From Hyalangium versicolor (GTDB taxonomy: Bacteria; Myxococcota; Myxococcia; Myxococcales; Myxococcaceae): a DNA stretch of 64,000 bases. The notes below the pieces were generated by a model. The model searched no databases and was not told where the DNA came from. It worked only from the letters and a program-made list of their open reading frames with translations. The first letter of the stretch is position 1; every line of letters begins with the position of its first letter. The position numbers and the translations under genes were made by a program. Where the stretch lies: contig NZ_JAHXBF010000002.1 of the NCBI RefSeq assembly GCF_020103695.1, positions 682,001-746,000 of the forward strand, given 5' to 3'. Below are positions 44,122 through 52,473 of the stretch, in pieces.

Positions 44122-45066
44122 CTACCGGCCAGACGTGCGGAAGTGATCGAAGCCTGGAGGAGGAGCGATCAGCCGTCCGGTCGCGTCCTTCAGCACCCGG
44201 TGCCGCTCACGGGTCAGTTTTCCAATACAGGTGACGCTCTCCCCTGCTCGAGCGCATGCCCGCTCGAAGGCCAGGGTGCTACCCGAAGGTACAGCGAGCA
44301 ACAGCTCATAGTCCTCGCCCCCGGCCAGCGCGCCCTCGGCTCCCAGCGCCACACGCACAGCGCGTGACATGGGCAGGTGGGTAAGCTCCACCTCTGCTCC
44401 TACACGCGAGGCCTCACACAGGTGGCCGAGGTCCTGGGCGAGCCCATCCGACACATCCATGCCTGCGGAGGCGAAGCGAGAGGCCAGGCGCCCGAGGGCC
44501 ACCCGAGGCACCGGACGGCGCTGGCGGAGGATAGCGGGCCCTCGGCGCTGGCCGGCCTGGAGTTGGATCAGCCCCAGCCGCGCGTCGCCCAGCGTTCCGG
44601 ACACATAAAGGAGGTCTCCAGGCCGGCCACCTCCACGGGTCAGGGCCGGCCGTTGGAGTTCCCCGGCGGCGGTGATGGTGATGGACAGCTCGCGCGCGGA
44701 GGTGAAGTTGCCGCCCACGAGGGCGATCCGGTGCTCGCGGGCCAGCGCGCTCATGCCGCGAGCCACCCGCAGCAGCTCGCGCTCGGAGAAGTCCTTGGGG
44801 AGGGCGAGGGCGCAGAGGAACCAACGCGGCGTGGCGCCCATGGCGGCCAGATCCGACAGGTTCACCGCGAGCGCCTTGTGGCCGATGTCCTCGGGAGAAA
44901 AGTGGGCGCGGGTGAAGTGCACATCCTCGACCACCGCGTCCGTGGTGACGCAGAGCGAGCCGCGAGAGGGCGCGAGCACCGCGCAATCGTCTCCCGGGCC
45001 CACGGGCACGCGCGCACGGGGGAAGGCCCCCAGGAACTGATCAATGAGGGAGAACTCTCCGCGCAC
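44122..45066 (-). CDS. thiL: Thiamine-monophosphate kinase
   Basis: ThiL phosphorylates thiamine monophosphate to thiamine diphosphate. The 314-residue product has the family motifs [10 protein letters not shown] (about 22-31), [49 protein letters not shown] and [11 protein letters not shown]. Length is normal. It starts with GTG, 21 bp after the histidine kinase gene. A vitamin gene placed between a GTPase/histidine kinase pair and the chemosensory genes is unusual and probably reflects transcription from one promoter. Confidence 0.93.
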   Translation of the reverse strand: MRGEFSLIDQFLGAFPRARVPVGPGDDCAVLAPSRGSLCVTTDAVVEDVHFTRAHFSPEDIGHKALAVNLSDLAAMGATPRWFLCALALPKDFSERELLRVARGMSALAREHRIALVGGNFTSARELSITITAAGELQRPALTRGGGRPGDLLYVSGTLGDARLGLIQLQAGQRRGPAILRQRRPVPRVALGRLASRFASAGMDVSDGLAQDLGHLCEASRVGAEVELTHLPMSRAVRVALGAEGALAGGEDYELLLAVPSGSTLAFERACARAGESVTCIGKLTRERHRVLKDATGRLIAPPPGFDHFRTSGR

Positions 45067-45087
45067 GGTTGGCTCGGGGCTCGGCGC

Positions 45088-46488
45088 TCAGAAGCGATCC
45101 GGCTCGGGCAACGGGGGCACCACGAGCACGGCCTCCCCCGTCTGGGGCGGACGCGCGGGCAGCACCACCGTGAAGATGGAGCCCTCTCCGGGCACGCTCT
45201 GCACCGTCACCTTGCCGCCGTGGCCCTCGGTGAAGCGCTTGACGATGGCCAGCCCCAGGCCCACGCCTCCGAACTCGCGGGTAGAGCTGCCATCCACCTG
45301 GTAGAAGCTCTGGAAGATGCGCTCGAACTGGTCCTCGCGGATGCCTACGCCGGTGTCCTCGACGGCGATGCGGTAGCCCGTCGCGTCTCCCAGCTCGGGC
45401 TGGGGCCCCACCTCGGAGAGGCGAATCCGCACCCCGCCCTGGGAGGTGAACTTCACCGCGTTGGCCAGCAGGTTCACCAGCACCTGCTGCAGACGACCCT
45501 TGTCGGCCAGCACGCGAGGCTGCCGGAACTCGGGGAACCGCACATCCAGCGTCAAACCCTTGCGCTTGGCCTGGGGCGTGACGCTGGACACCGCGCCCAC
45601 CACCACCTCCGCCGCGTCCACGGGCGCGAAGGCCAGCCGCAGCTTGCCCGCCTCCAACTGGCTGATATCCAGGATGGAGGTGATCAGATCCAACAGCGTG
45701 CGGCCCATCTCGGTGATGGACTGCACGCATTGGATCTGCTCGGGGTTGAGCGGCCCGGTGAGGCCCTCGGACAGCAGCTCCGAGTAGGCGATGATCGACG
45801 CCAGCGGCGTGCGCAGCTCGTGGCTCACCGTGCCCAGGAAACTGGACTGGAGCCGATCCACCTCGCGCAGGCGCTTGTCCAGCGCCGCCATGCGCTCGTC
45901 CCGAACCTGGAGTTCCCGGCCGATCTCTCCGGCGGCCTCCTGCTGGATACGGCTGGCCAGCCAGCAGCGGTGCCCGGCCACCATCAGCCCCTCCAACACC
46001 CGGGAGAAGAACGCCGCGGCGCGCGCCAGCGGAGACTCCAGGCTGCGCGCCTTCTCCACATCCACCCGATCCCGAGGAAGGGTGGCCAGCTCCGCCTCGA
46101 CGAGAGGACCGAAGAGCACCCGCCCGAGCTCGGCCCCTTCCCAGCGCACCGGCATGGTGAGGTACTGGGGCCCCTCGGGGCAGGCGAGCACGGCCAGCGT
46201 CGCTCCCGCCCCGAGCGACACCCGGGCCGCGCACTGCTCGCCACCCTCGCCCGAGGTGACATGGGCACAGAAGGGGGGCCTGCCACGCCCCTCGAAACCG
46301 GAGAGGCGAGCCCCGCGCCCATCCAGCACCTGGGCCCCCACGCCGTGCAGCTCGACGAAGCCTCTCACCACCTCTTCGAAGGAGGCACGGTCCAGGATCT
46401 CGGCCAGCGGCGGCTCGCGCAAGAGCAGGGAGTCCGCACGCGGGGTGACGGGCTCGCCCCAGGACGTGTACTGCTGCTCTTCCTTCAT
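45088..46488 (-). CDS. Sensor histidine kinase with PocR-like N-terminal domain
   Basis: This 466-residue cytoplasmic kinase has an N-terminal domain (about 30-175) resembling PocR sensory domains: [20 protein letters not shown], three spaced cysteines (PFC, EQC, LAC), and [20 protein letters not shown] coiled coil leads to the H-box [20 protein letters not shown] and the ATPase domain ([31 protein letters not shown]). No membrane helix and no receiver are present, and no response regulator is adjacent except the chemosensory CheY protein. Its start overlaps the MglA-like GTPase stop (ATGA), implying a shared role. Confidence 0.88.
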   Translation of the reverse strand: MKEEQQYTSWGEPVTPRADSLLLREPPLAEILDRASFEEVVRGFVELHGVGAQVLDGRGARLSGFEGRGRPPFCAHVTSGEGGEQCAARVSLGAGATLAVLACPEGPQYLTMPVRWEGAELGRVLFGPLVEAELATLPRDRVDVEKARSLESPLARAAAFFSRVLEGLMVAGHRCWLASRIQQEAAGEIGRELQVRDERMAALDKRLREVDRLQSSFLGTVSHELRTPLASIIAYSELLSEGLTGPLNPEQIQCVQSITEMGRTLLDLITSILDISQLEAGKLRLAFAPVDAAEVVVGAVSSVTPQAKRKGLTLDVRFPEFRQPRVLADKGRLQQVLVNLLANAVKFTSQGGVRIRLSEVGPQPELGDATGYRIAVEDTGVGIREDQFERIFQSFYQVDGSSTREFGGVGLGLAIVKRFTEGHGGKVTVQSVPGEGSIFTVVLPARPPQTGEAVLVVPPLPEPDRF

Positions 46489-47198
46489 GGCGCACCTCCT
46501 CCCGAGACACCGGCGTCCTCGTACCGCCCCTGGAGCGTAGTCCCGCCCAGGTCCAAGTGGCGGAAGATCCGACCAAGGAACTCCTCCTCGGTCATGCCAA
46601 TGTTGCGTGTCAGGTTCGCATCCGCGTCCAGGCGCTGCCAGGCCGCCTGCATCAGCGCATGGAATGTCTCACACACGCCCTCGCCCCGGAGGGCGACCGC
46701 ACCCACCACGGGCTCCCGGCCCCGGCGGCGCACCAGGTCCAACTCCTCCTCGGTGCGCGTGTCCGGCAGATCCCTCTTGTTGAACTGGATCACCACGGGG
46801 ATCCGATCCGGATCCAGCCCGTTCTCCCGCATGTCCTCGCGCAGGCTGTGCCAGTAGCGGTTGTTCTCGGGAGTGGCGGTGCGGCGGCTGTCGGCGATGA
46901 AGGCCACCGCATCCGCCGAGCGCAGGACGATGCGCCGTGTCGCGACGTGGATCACCTGCCCCGGCACCGTGAGGATCTTCACCTTCACGTTGTACCCCTT
47001 CTCCGAGGAGAAGAAGACTGGCAGGACGTCGAAGAAGAGCGTCCGGTCGTCACGGGTCTCCACGGACAGCAGGCGGCCTCTCACCTCGGCACGCGTGCGG
47101 GCGTACAGGTGGCGCAGGTTGGTCGTCTTCCCACTGAGGCCGGGGCCGTAGTAGACGATCTTGAGCGTGAGCTCGCGCTGGGCGTGGTTGAGTTGCAA
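46485..47198 (-). CDS. MglA-family small Ras-like GTPase
   Basis: This 237-residue GTPase has the P-loop YYGPGLSGKTTNLRHLY (about 16-32), the switch segment DDRTLFFDVLP, the MglA-type G3 motif TVPGQ (instead of DxxGQ) and the G4 motif FNKRDLP. MglA is the polarity switch for gliding and twitching in M. xanthus; this protein differs by Ser for Cys in the P-loop and a C-terminal extension of about 40 residues, so it is a paralogue rather than MglA itself. No mglB (roadblock) gene lies nearby. Starts ATG; overlaps the histidine kinase gene. Confidence 0.85.
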   Translation of the reverse strand: MQLNHAQRELTLKIVYYGPGLSGKTTNLRHLYARTRAEVRGRLLSVETRDDRTLFFDVLPVFFSSEKGYNVKVKILTVPGQVIHVATRRIVLRSADAVAFIADSRRTATPENNRYWHSLREDMRENGLDPDRIPVVIQFNKRDLPDTRTEEELDLVRRRGREPVVGAVALRGEGVCETFHALMQAAWQRLDADANLTRNIGMTEEEFLGRIFRHLDLGGTTLQGRYEDAGVSGGGAP

Positions 47199-47259
47199 GG
47201 GTGGAGGTCGAGCAGGCTGAGAGAAGATCCGTCACGCCTCTCGCCTGAAACGCTCGTTT

Positions 47260-47288
47260 CTTATAGTGAGGGTGTCACCCAATGAAAA
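47260..47288 (-). promoter_or_regulatory. Candidate promoter of the GTPase-histidine kinase-thiL unit with palindrome in the spacer
   Basis: On the minus strand TTTTCA (47283-47288) and TATAAG (47260-47265) are 17 bp apart. The spacer holds the 11-bp palindrome GGGTGTCACCC (47270-47280), which may be an operator. The predicted leader to the ATG at 47198 is about 55 nt. Confidence 0.45.
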
Positions 47289-47463
47289 GCCGCCTGGTGG
47301 GGTAGCAAGTGGCGGATGGGGCGTGATTGGAATGGGGCGGGCAGGTGAGCAGTTTGCCAGGGTCCGGCACCTCACACAGTTGAGGGGAAATGTGCGCGGG
47401 AAACACTGCGTGCATGGCCACCGGTCGAACGGTTAGGATCGCAGCGGACGGAGGAGCAAGGCG

Positions 47464-48000
47464 ATGACGATGAAGCAGGTGGACCCAGGCGCGGAGGTCG
47501 GAGCAGTCCCGGTGCTGGATCCGAGCAGCCTGCCCAATGATCTGAACTCGGCGGTGAAGGTGTCCAACCCCACCGACGAGGACATGGGTACGGTAGCGGC
47601 CCTGCGCGCCAGCTCCGATCCCTGGAAAGGCCGGGGCGAGACGCAGGAGGAGAGCCTCCAGGCGCTCACCCAGCTTCGGCCCTTCCTGCATGTGGCGAAG
47701 CTGCAGAACCAGGTGGTGGGCTACATCACCGTGGAGCGCGACGGCCCGGTCCCGGGCGCCGCGTACATGCGCAACATCGTGGTGAGGCCGGATCTGCGCA
47801 AGCGCGGCCTGGGCATGGTGCTGCTCAACCACGCGATCCAGGTGGCGCGAGACATGTACCGCAAGACGATCGCGCTGCGCGTGGACCCGGCCAACGGGCC
47901 CGCGGTGAGCTTCTACCGCAAGGCGGGCTTCACCACCGTGGCGACGGTGGTGTCCAAGAAGTCTGGCAAGCTCCGCCTGCTGATGTCCCGCGAGCTGTAA
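47464..48000 (+). CDS. GNAT family N-acetyltransferase
   Basis: This 178-residue cytoplasmic acetyltransferase has an N-terminal extension of about 30 residues, then the GNAT fold: TDEDMGTVAALRASSDPWKG, VVGYITVERDG, the acetyl-CoA motif MRNIVVRPDLRKRGLGMVLL (about 100-119) and LRVDPANGPAVSFYRKAGF. The substrate cannot be told. It is divergent from the MglA-like GTPase gene and is followed after 50 bp by a hairpin before the next gene. Confidence 0.88.
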   Translation: MTMKQVDPGAEVGAVPVLDPSSLPNDLNSAVKVSNPTDEDMGTVAALRASSDPWKGRGETQEESLQALTQLRPFLHVAKLQNQVVGYITVERDGPVPGAAYMRNIVVRPDLRKRGLGMVLLNHAIQVARDMYRKTIALRVDPANGPAVSFYRKAGFTTVATVVSKKSGKLRLLMSREL

Positions 48001-48054
48001 TCCGCGTGCGGACGGGAGGGCGCCCCCAGCGTCTCCTCCTGTCTCGCCGCCCGA

Positions 48055-48076
48055 GGCGGCCCTTCTCGGGGCCGCC
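48055..48076 (+). terminator. Stable hairpin between acetyltransferase and next gene
   Basis: GGCGGCCC (48055-48062) and GGGCCGCC (48069-48076) form a perfect 8-bp GC stem with a 6-nt loop, 54 bp after the acetyltransferase stop and 14 bp before the next ATG. No U-run; it could be a terminator or could partly occlude the next ribosome site. Confidence 0.4.
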
Positions 48077-48090
48077 AGCGAGTCCCTTCC

Positions 48091-49008
48091 ATGACCACCT
48101 CTGCCGAGCACCTGCTGGCCGGCCCCTGGGGCCTGCCCGGGAACCTCGATGCGGAGCTGGCGCGCGCCCTGGAGCAGGAAGACTACGGCACCGCGCTGGC
48201 CCTGCTGCGCGATACCCTCCCTCCCGAACCCTCCCCCCGGCTGCTGGTGCTGCTGGCCTTCGTGCGCTTCCAGGATGCGCTCGAGGTGATGGTGACGGAG
48301 TTGGTGCCTGCCTGTCAGGAGGCGCTGGCCCTGCTGGAGAGGGCCTCCGAAGCGGGGGTGCCCGTGGAGGCCGTGGCTCCGCTGCGCGAAGAGGTGGAGC
48401 GCGTGCTGGCCGAGGAGACGGTGCGCGAGTTGGCCGCCGAGCGCATGACGCCCGAGCGTGCGGAGGGGGCCCCTCTGGAGGAGGTGCTCGAGGCCGCCAG
48501 CCGCCTGCGTGCCACGCATCCCGCCCGGGCCGCCGAGCTCTTCCTGCTGGCCGCCCGCCAGGATGATCCCGAGCGTGCTCCCATCCACCGCGCCGATGCG
48601 GGCATCGCCCTGCACCAGGCTGGCCGCACCGCCGAGGCCCGTCCGCTGCTCGAGGCGGCGCTTGCGCTCGACTGGCGCACTCCGGCGCTGTGGCAGGACA
48701 GCCTGCACGTGGACTGGGCGGGCACGCTCCTGCTGGAGCAGGCCCATGCCGCGCGAGATGCGCAGGCCTTCGACACCTTCTGGGCCCAGGCGCTCGCGCA
48801 GGGCCGGCAACTCCACCGCCCCTTCCCCTCGAACTGGCTCAACCAGGAGCGGCTGCTCACGCTGCTGATCGCTCGCGGAGATGGTCCTCGCGCTACCTAC
48901 GTGGCCACCCGCATCGAGGCCAGCCGCCACTACCTGCCGCGTGCGCTCGCCGCGCAGGTAGCAGAAGCGCGCACCCTCGCCCGCCGCCAGGCAGGTCCTC
49001 AAGCGTGA
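48091..49008 (+). CDS. Hypothetical alpha-helical (TPR-like) protein
   Basis: I do not recognise a named family. The 305-residue product is almost all alpha-helical, rich in Ala, Leu, Arg and Glu, with helix-pair patterns such as LEEVLEAASRLRATHPARAA and AGIALHQAGRTAEARPLLEA (about 165-205) typical of TPR-like solenoids, so it probably mediates protein contacts. There is no signal peptide. It precedes the PilT pair on the same strand by 75 bp, which suggests a scaffold role with them, but that is inference. Confidence 0.75.
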   Translation: MTTSAEHLLAGPWGLPGNLDAELARALEQEDYGTALALLRDTLPPEPSPRLLVLLAFVRFQDALEVMVTELVPACQEALALLERASEAGVPVEAVAPLREEVERVLAEETVRELAAERMTPERAEGAPLEEVLEAASRLRATHPARAAELFLLAARQDDPERAPIHRADAGIALHQAGRTAEARPLLEAALALDWRTPALWQDSLHVDWAGTLLLEQAHAARDAQAFDTFWAQALAQGRQLHRPFPSNWLNQERLLTLLIARGDGPRATYVATRIEASRHYLPRALAAQVAEARTLARRQAGPQA

Positions 49009-49083
49009 GATGTTTCGCAGGGCTCTGCGATATCCTACGAATTATTCGTTTTTCCTGACCTCCGAGCGGATGCTGATCCCCGT

Positions 49084-51327
49084 ATGAAGCCCATCGCGGA
49101 GTTGCTGCGCTACCTCTCGCACCCGGCGATCACCGAGATCGCTCTGACGACGGGGCGCTGCCCGATGATCAAGAGCGTCAACGGCTACGAGCCGGTGGAC
49201 AGCGCCGTGCTGACGGACGAGGAGCTGAACCGGACGCTGCTGACCATGGTGGGGCCGGCGCGCGCGGCCGCGGTGTCCGAGAAGCCGATGAAGTGGTCGG
49301 TGCGCGCCGAGGGCGTGGCCACGCTGGCGGTGGTGGCGGTGCGGCGGGGCGATGGCCTGAGCATGCGCGTGATGCGCACGGGCGATGGCGCTCCGAAGCC
49401 CGCGGAGACTCCGGCACCGGCCGAGGCCGCCAGCGAGCCCGTGGAGCAGAGCCCCGCCGAGATTCTCGACGTCTCCGCCCCCGTCAATCCGGACGAGGTG
49501 GTTCCGCCGCCCGTTGCGCCGCTGATTCCTCCCGTGCGCCGTCCGTCCGTGACGGGGCTCCGGGTGATCAAGGCGGGCTCGCCTCAGCCTCCGGCGCCGC
49601 CCCCGGCCGTGCCCGCGGTGCCGGCTGCACGGCCACCGCAGACACTCGAGCCGCTGGTCTTCACGCCCGCCGGTAGCATCCAGCCGCCGATCGCCGCTTC
49701 GCTGATCCCGCCGCCTCCACCGCCGCCCGATCCCCCGGCGCTCGAGGTCACCCCGGCTGTCTTCGGGCCGCCCCTCGGCATCCAGGATCTGGTCCGTCCG
49801 GATCCTCCAATCCCCACGCCGCCGCCGGTCAACGAGCAGATCTTCGCGCCGCCGCCGCCGATCGCCTCGGAACTCTTCGCTACTCCGCCGCCGGTCGACG
49901 CGCAGATCTTCGCTCCGCCACCGCCGCCACCCGCGATCACGCCTCCCGCCATCCCCAAGGGGCTGGTTCCGCCTCCGCCGCCGATTCCGACTCCGCCCGT
50001 CGAGGCCCTCTCCGAGGTCTCCTTCGACGACACGGTGCCCCCTCCCCGCTCGGAGATCTCCTCGATCGACATCACGATCCAGGAGGAAGAGGAGGAAGAG
50101 GAGGAAGAGGAGAAACCGAGCCCGGATCACACGCCTCCGGTGGCGTACCGCCCCGCCCTGCCACCCCGCACGCGTCCGGACTTCTGGAGGGATCTGCCCG
50201 CGCTGATGGAAGAGGCGCGGCGCGTTGGCGCGAGCGATCTGCACATCGTCTCGGGGCGGCCCGCGATGTTCCGTGTCGCGGGGGAACTGAAACCGGACGG
50301 CGAGCCCCTGCCTCCGAAGCGCGTGGAGCAGATGGTGCTGTCCCAGGTGCCGGCCCGGCTGCGTTCGGCGCTGGATCAGGAAGGCAGCTGCGACTTCGCG
50401 CTCCAGAGCGAGGCGTACGGGCGCTTCCGCGTCAACGTCTGCCGCCAGCGCACGGGGCTCAAGGCCTCGTTCCGCCTGCTGTCCAAGGACCTGCCCTCGC
50501 TGGAGGCACTCGGGCTGCCGCTGGATCTGGCCCTGGCGACGCGCCACTCACACGGGCTGATCTTCATCACGGGCCCGGCTGGCCACGGGAAGTCGAGCAC
50601 GCTGGCGGCGCTGGTGGACATCCTCAACCGCGAGACGAAGCGTCACATCCTCACGGTGGAGGACCCGGTGGAGCACCTGCACCCACGCAAGCGGGCCCTG
50701 ATGAGCCAGCGCGAGGTGGGGACGAACACCCGCTCCTATGCGAGCGCCCTCGAGGGTGCACTGCGTGAGGACGCGGACGTCATCGTCGTGGGCGAGCTGC
50801 GCGACACGGACACGGTGCGCCTGGCGCTGAACGCGAGCGAGACGGGGTGTCTGGTGCTCGCGACGATGAACACGCCGAACGCGGTGAAGACGCTGGAGCG
50901 GCTCATCGCGATGTTCCCAACCGTGGAGCAGACGCGGGTGCGGTTGACGCTGGCCGCGCACCTTCGGCTGATCGTGAGCCAGCGGCTGCTGCCGACGACG
51001 AATGGCATGGGGATGGTGGCGGCGACGGAGGTACTGCCGGGCTCGGCGAAGCTGGGCCAGTTGCTGCGAGAGAACGAGCTGCCGCAGCTCCCCGCGCTCC
51101 AGCAGCGGGGCCGAGGGCTGGGTGCCATCCGGCTCGACGAGTCCCTAGCGGATCTGGTGCGCTCCGGGAAGACGATGCTGGAGATCGCCAAGGGCCTGGC
51201 CGAGAACCCGGAGGGGCTGGAGGCGCTGGTGGACGGAACCGCCCCCGAGTTGCCGCCCGAGCCGGGCTCGAACGGAAGGAAGCGGGGCAACCCGGTCGGC
51301 TCGCTGATGGGCCGCAAGAGCGCATGA
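49084..51327 (+). CDS. PilT-like type IV pilus ATPase with duplicated N-terminal domain and Pro-rich linker
   Basis: This is a 747-residue ATPase. Residues 1-105 look like a degenerate extra copy of the PilT N-terminal PAS-like domain (HPAITEIALTTGRCP, VRAEGVATLAVVAVRRGDG). A Pro/Ala-rich region with ten consecutive Glu at about 337-348 follows. The canonical PilT part (about 370-720) has ASDLHIVSGRPAMFRVAGEL, Walker A GPAGHGKSS, ILTVEDPVEH and Walker B VIVVGELRD with the catalytic Glu. The His box is ATMNTPNA: the usual His is replaced by Asn. It probably powers or modulates pilus retraction. The next gene starts 10 bp later. Confidence 0.88.
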   Translation: MKPIAELLRYLSHPAITEIALTTGRCPMIKSVNGYEPVDSAVLTDEELNRTLLTMVGPARAAAVSEKPMKWSVRAEGVATLAVVAVRRGDGLSMRVMRTGDGAPKPAETPAPAEAASEPVEQSPAEILDVSAPVNPDEVVPPPVAPLIPPVRRPSVTGLRVIKAGSPQPPAPPPAVPAVPAARPPQTLEPLVFTPAGSIQPPIAASLIPPPPPPPDPPALEVTPAVFGPPLGIQDLVRPDPPIPTPPPVNEQIFAPPPPIASELFATPPPVDAQIFAPPPPPPAITPPAIPKGLVPPPPPIPTPPVEALSEVSFDDTVPPPRSEISSIDITIQEEEEEEEEEEKPSPDHTPPVAYRPALPPRTRPDFWRDLPALMEEARRVGASDLHIVSGRPAMFRVAGELKPDGEPLPPKRVEQMVLSQVPARLRSALDQEGSCDFALQSEAYGRFRVNVCRQRTGLKASFRLLSKDLPSLEALGLPLDLALATRHSHGLIFITGPAGHGKSSTLAALVDILNRETKRHILTVEDPVEHLHPRKRALMSQREVGTNTRSYASALEGALREDADVIVVGELRDTDTVRLALNASETGCLVLATMNTPNAVKTLERLIAMFPTVEQTRVRLTLAAHLRLIVSQRLLPTTNGMGMVAATEVLPGSAKLGQLLRENELPQLPALQQRGRGLGAIRLDESLADLVRSGKTMLEIAKGLAENPEGLEALVDGTAPELPPEPGSNGRKRGNPVGSLMGRKSA

Positions 51328-51337
51328 GGGCCCGACG

Positions 51338-52441
51338 ATGACCGCCACGCGCATCTCCGCACTCTTCGACGCGCTCCTGGCCGAAAAGGGGAGCGACCTG
51401 CACCTGAGCATCGGGTACCCGCCGCTGGCTCGGATCCGCGGCAAGCTCACTCCGCTGAGAGAGGGGCCGCTCACCGATGCCGAGGTGGAGGGGATGCTCT
51501 TCGAGCTGATCGCGCCCGAGCAGAAGCTGCAGATCACCGAGGAGTTGGACCTGGACTTCTCCTACACCTACGGAGCGAAGGCCCGGTTCCGCGCCAACTA
51601 CTTCTATAAGGTGACGGGGCTGGCGGCGGTATTCCGAGCCATTCCCAGCAAGGTGCAGTCGCTGGAGGAGCTGAACGCGCCGGAGGTGATGCGGCGGCTG
51701 GCCGAGCGACGCCGTGGGCTGGTGCTCGTCACGGGCCCCGCGGGCAGCGGCAAGACAACGACGTTGGCGGCGATGGTCCACCACATCAACCAGACGCGGC
51801 CCGTGAACATCCTCACGATCGAGGATCCCGTGGAGTTCGTGCACGAATCGCTGCGGGCCCAGGTGACGCACCGGGAGGTGGGGCCGCACGCGCCCAGCTT
51901 CGCGGCGGCCCTGAAGTCGGCGGAGCGTGAGGACGCGAACGTGGTCCTCGTTGGCGAGCTGAGCACTCCCGAGGAGCTGCGGCAGGCCCTGCGGCTGGCG
52001 AGCTCTGGCGTGCTGGTGCTGGGTTCTCTCTATGCGCTGGGCGCACAGGCCACCCTCGAGCGCATCCTCCACACGTTTCCGGAACCGGAGCAGGCGGAGA
52101 TCCGCGAACTTCTGGCGGACAACCTGGCGGGCATCCTCTCGCAGCAACTCCTGCGCTCGATGGACGGCAAGGGGCGCGTGCTGGCGCTGGAGGTGCTCCT
52201 CGGTGGGGGAACCGTCGCGGCGCTGATCCGTGAGGATCAGGTGTCCCAGCTCACGAGTCAGCTGGAGGCAGCGGAGGCGCTGGGCATGCAGACGATGGAT
52301 CAGCACCTGGAGCGGCTGGTGGCGGCAGGTGCCATTACGCCCACGGACGCACTGGAGAAGGCCGTGGATCGCGAGGCGTTTGCCCGGACCCTCCAGCGGC
52401 TCAAGCCGGACTTCGAGCTGCCCGAGGACGTCCGCATCTAG
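51338..52441 (+). CDS. PilT-like type IV pilus ATPase, degenerate motor motifs
   Basis: This 367-residue PilT paralogue has the N-terminal GSDLHLSIGYPPLARIRGKL, Walker A GPAGSGKTTTLAAMV, ILTIEDPVEFVH and Walker B VVLVGELSTPEE. The conserved Arg-Asp after Glu (PilT GEMRD) is missing and the His box reads GSLYALGA instead of TLHT. ATP binding should remain, but coupling to force may be altered, so it could be a regulatory subunit that assembles with another PilT. The gene follows the first PilT-like gene by 10 bp, so both are likely co-transcribed. Confidence 0.88.
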   Translation: MTATRISALFDALLAEKGSDLHLSIGYPPLARIRGKLTPLREGPLTDAEVEGMLFELIAPEQKLQITEELDLDFSYTYGAKARFRANYFYKVTGLAAVFRAIPSKVQSLEELNAPEVMRRLAERRRGLVLVTGPAGSGKTTTLAAMVHHINQTRPVNILTIEDPVEFVHESLRAQVTHREVGPHAPSFAAALKSAEREDANVVLVGELSTPEELRQALRLASSGVLVLGSLYALGAQATLERILHTFPEPEQAEIRELLADNLAGILSQQLLRSMDGKGRVLALEVLLGGGTVAALIREDQVSQLTSQLEAAEALGMQTMDQHLERLVAAGAITPTDALEKAVDREAFARTLQRLKPDFELPEDVRI

Positions 52442-52473
52442 CGCCCAGCAAGAGCACGTAGGCCGGGGCGCGC

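Noticed and set aside
46485..47198. GTPase as MglA itself
   Set aside because: It lacks the usual mglB neighbour, has a different P-loop residue and a 40-residue C-terminal extension, so it is a paralogue.
49038..49053. CGAATTATTCG followed by TTTTT before the first PilT-like gene, as a terminator
   Set aside because: The palindrome has almost no loop space and would give a very weak stem; not enough to call a terminator.
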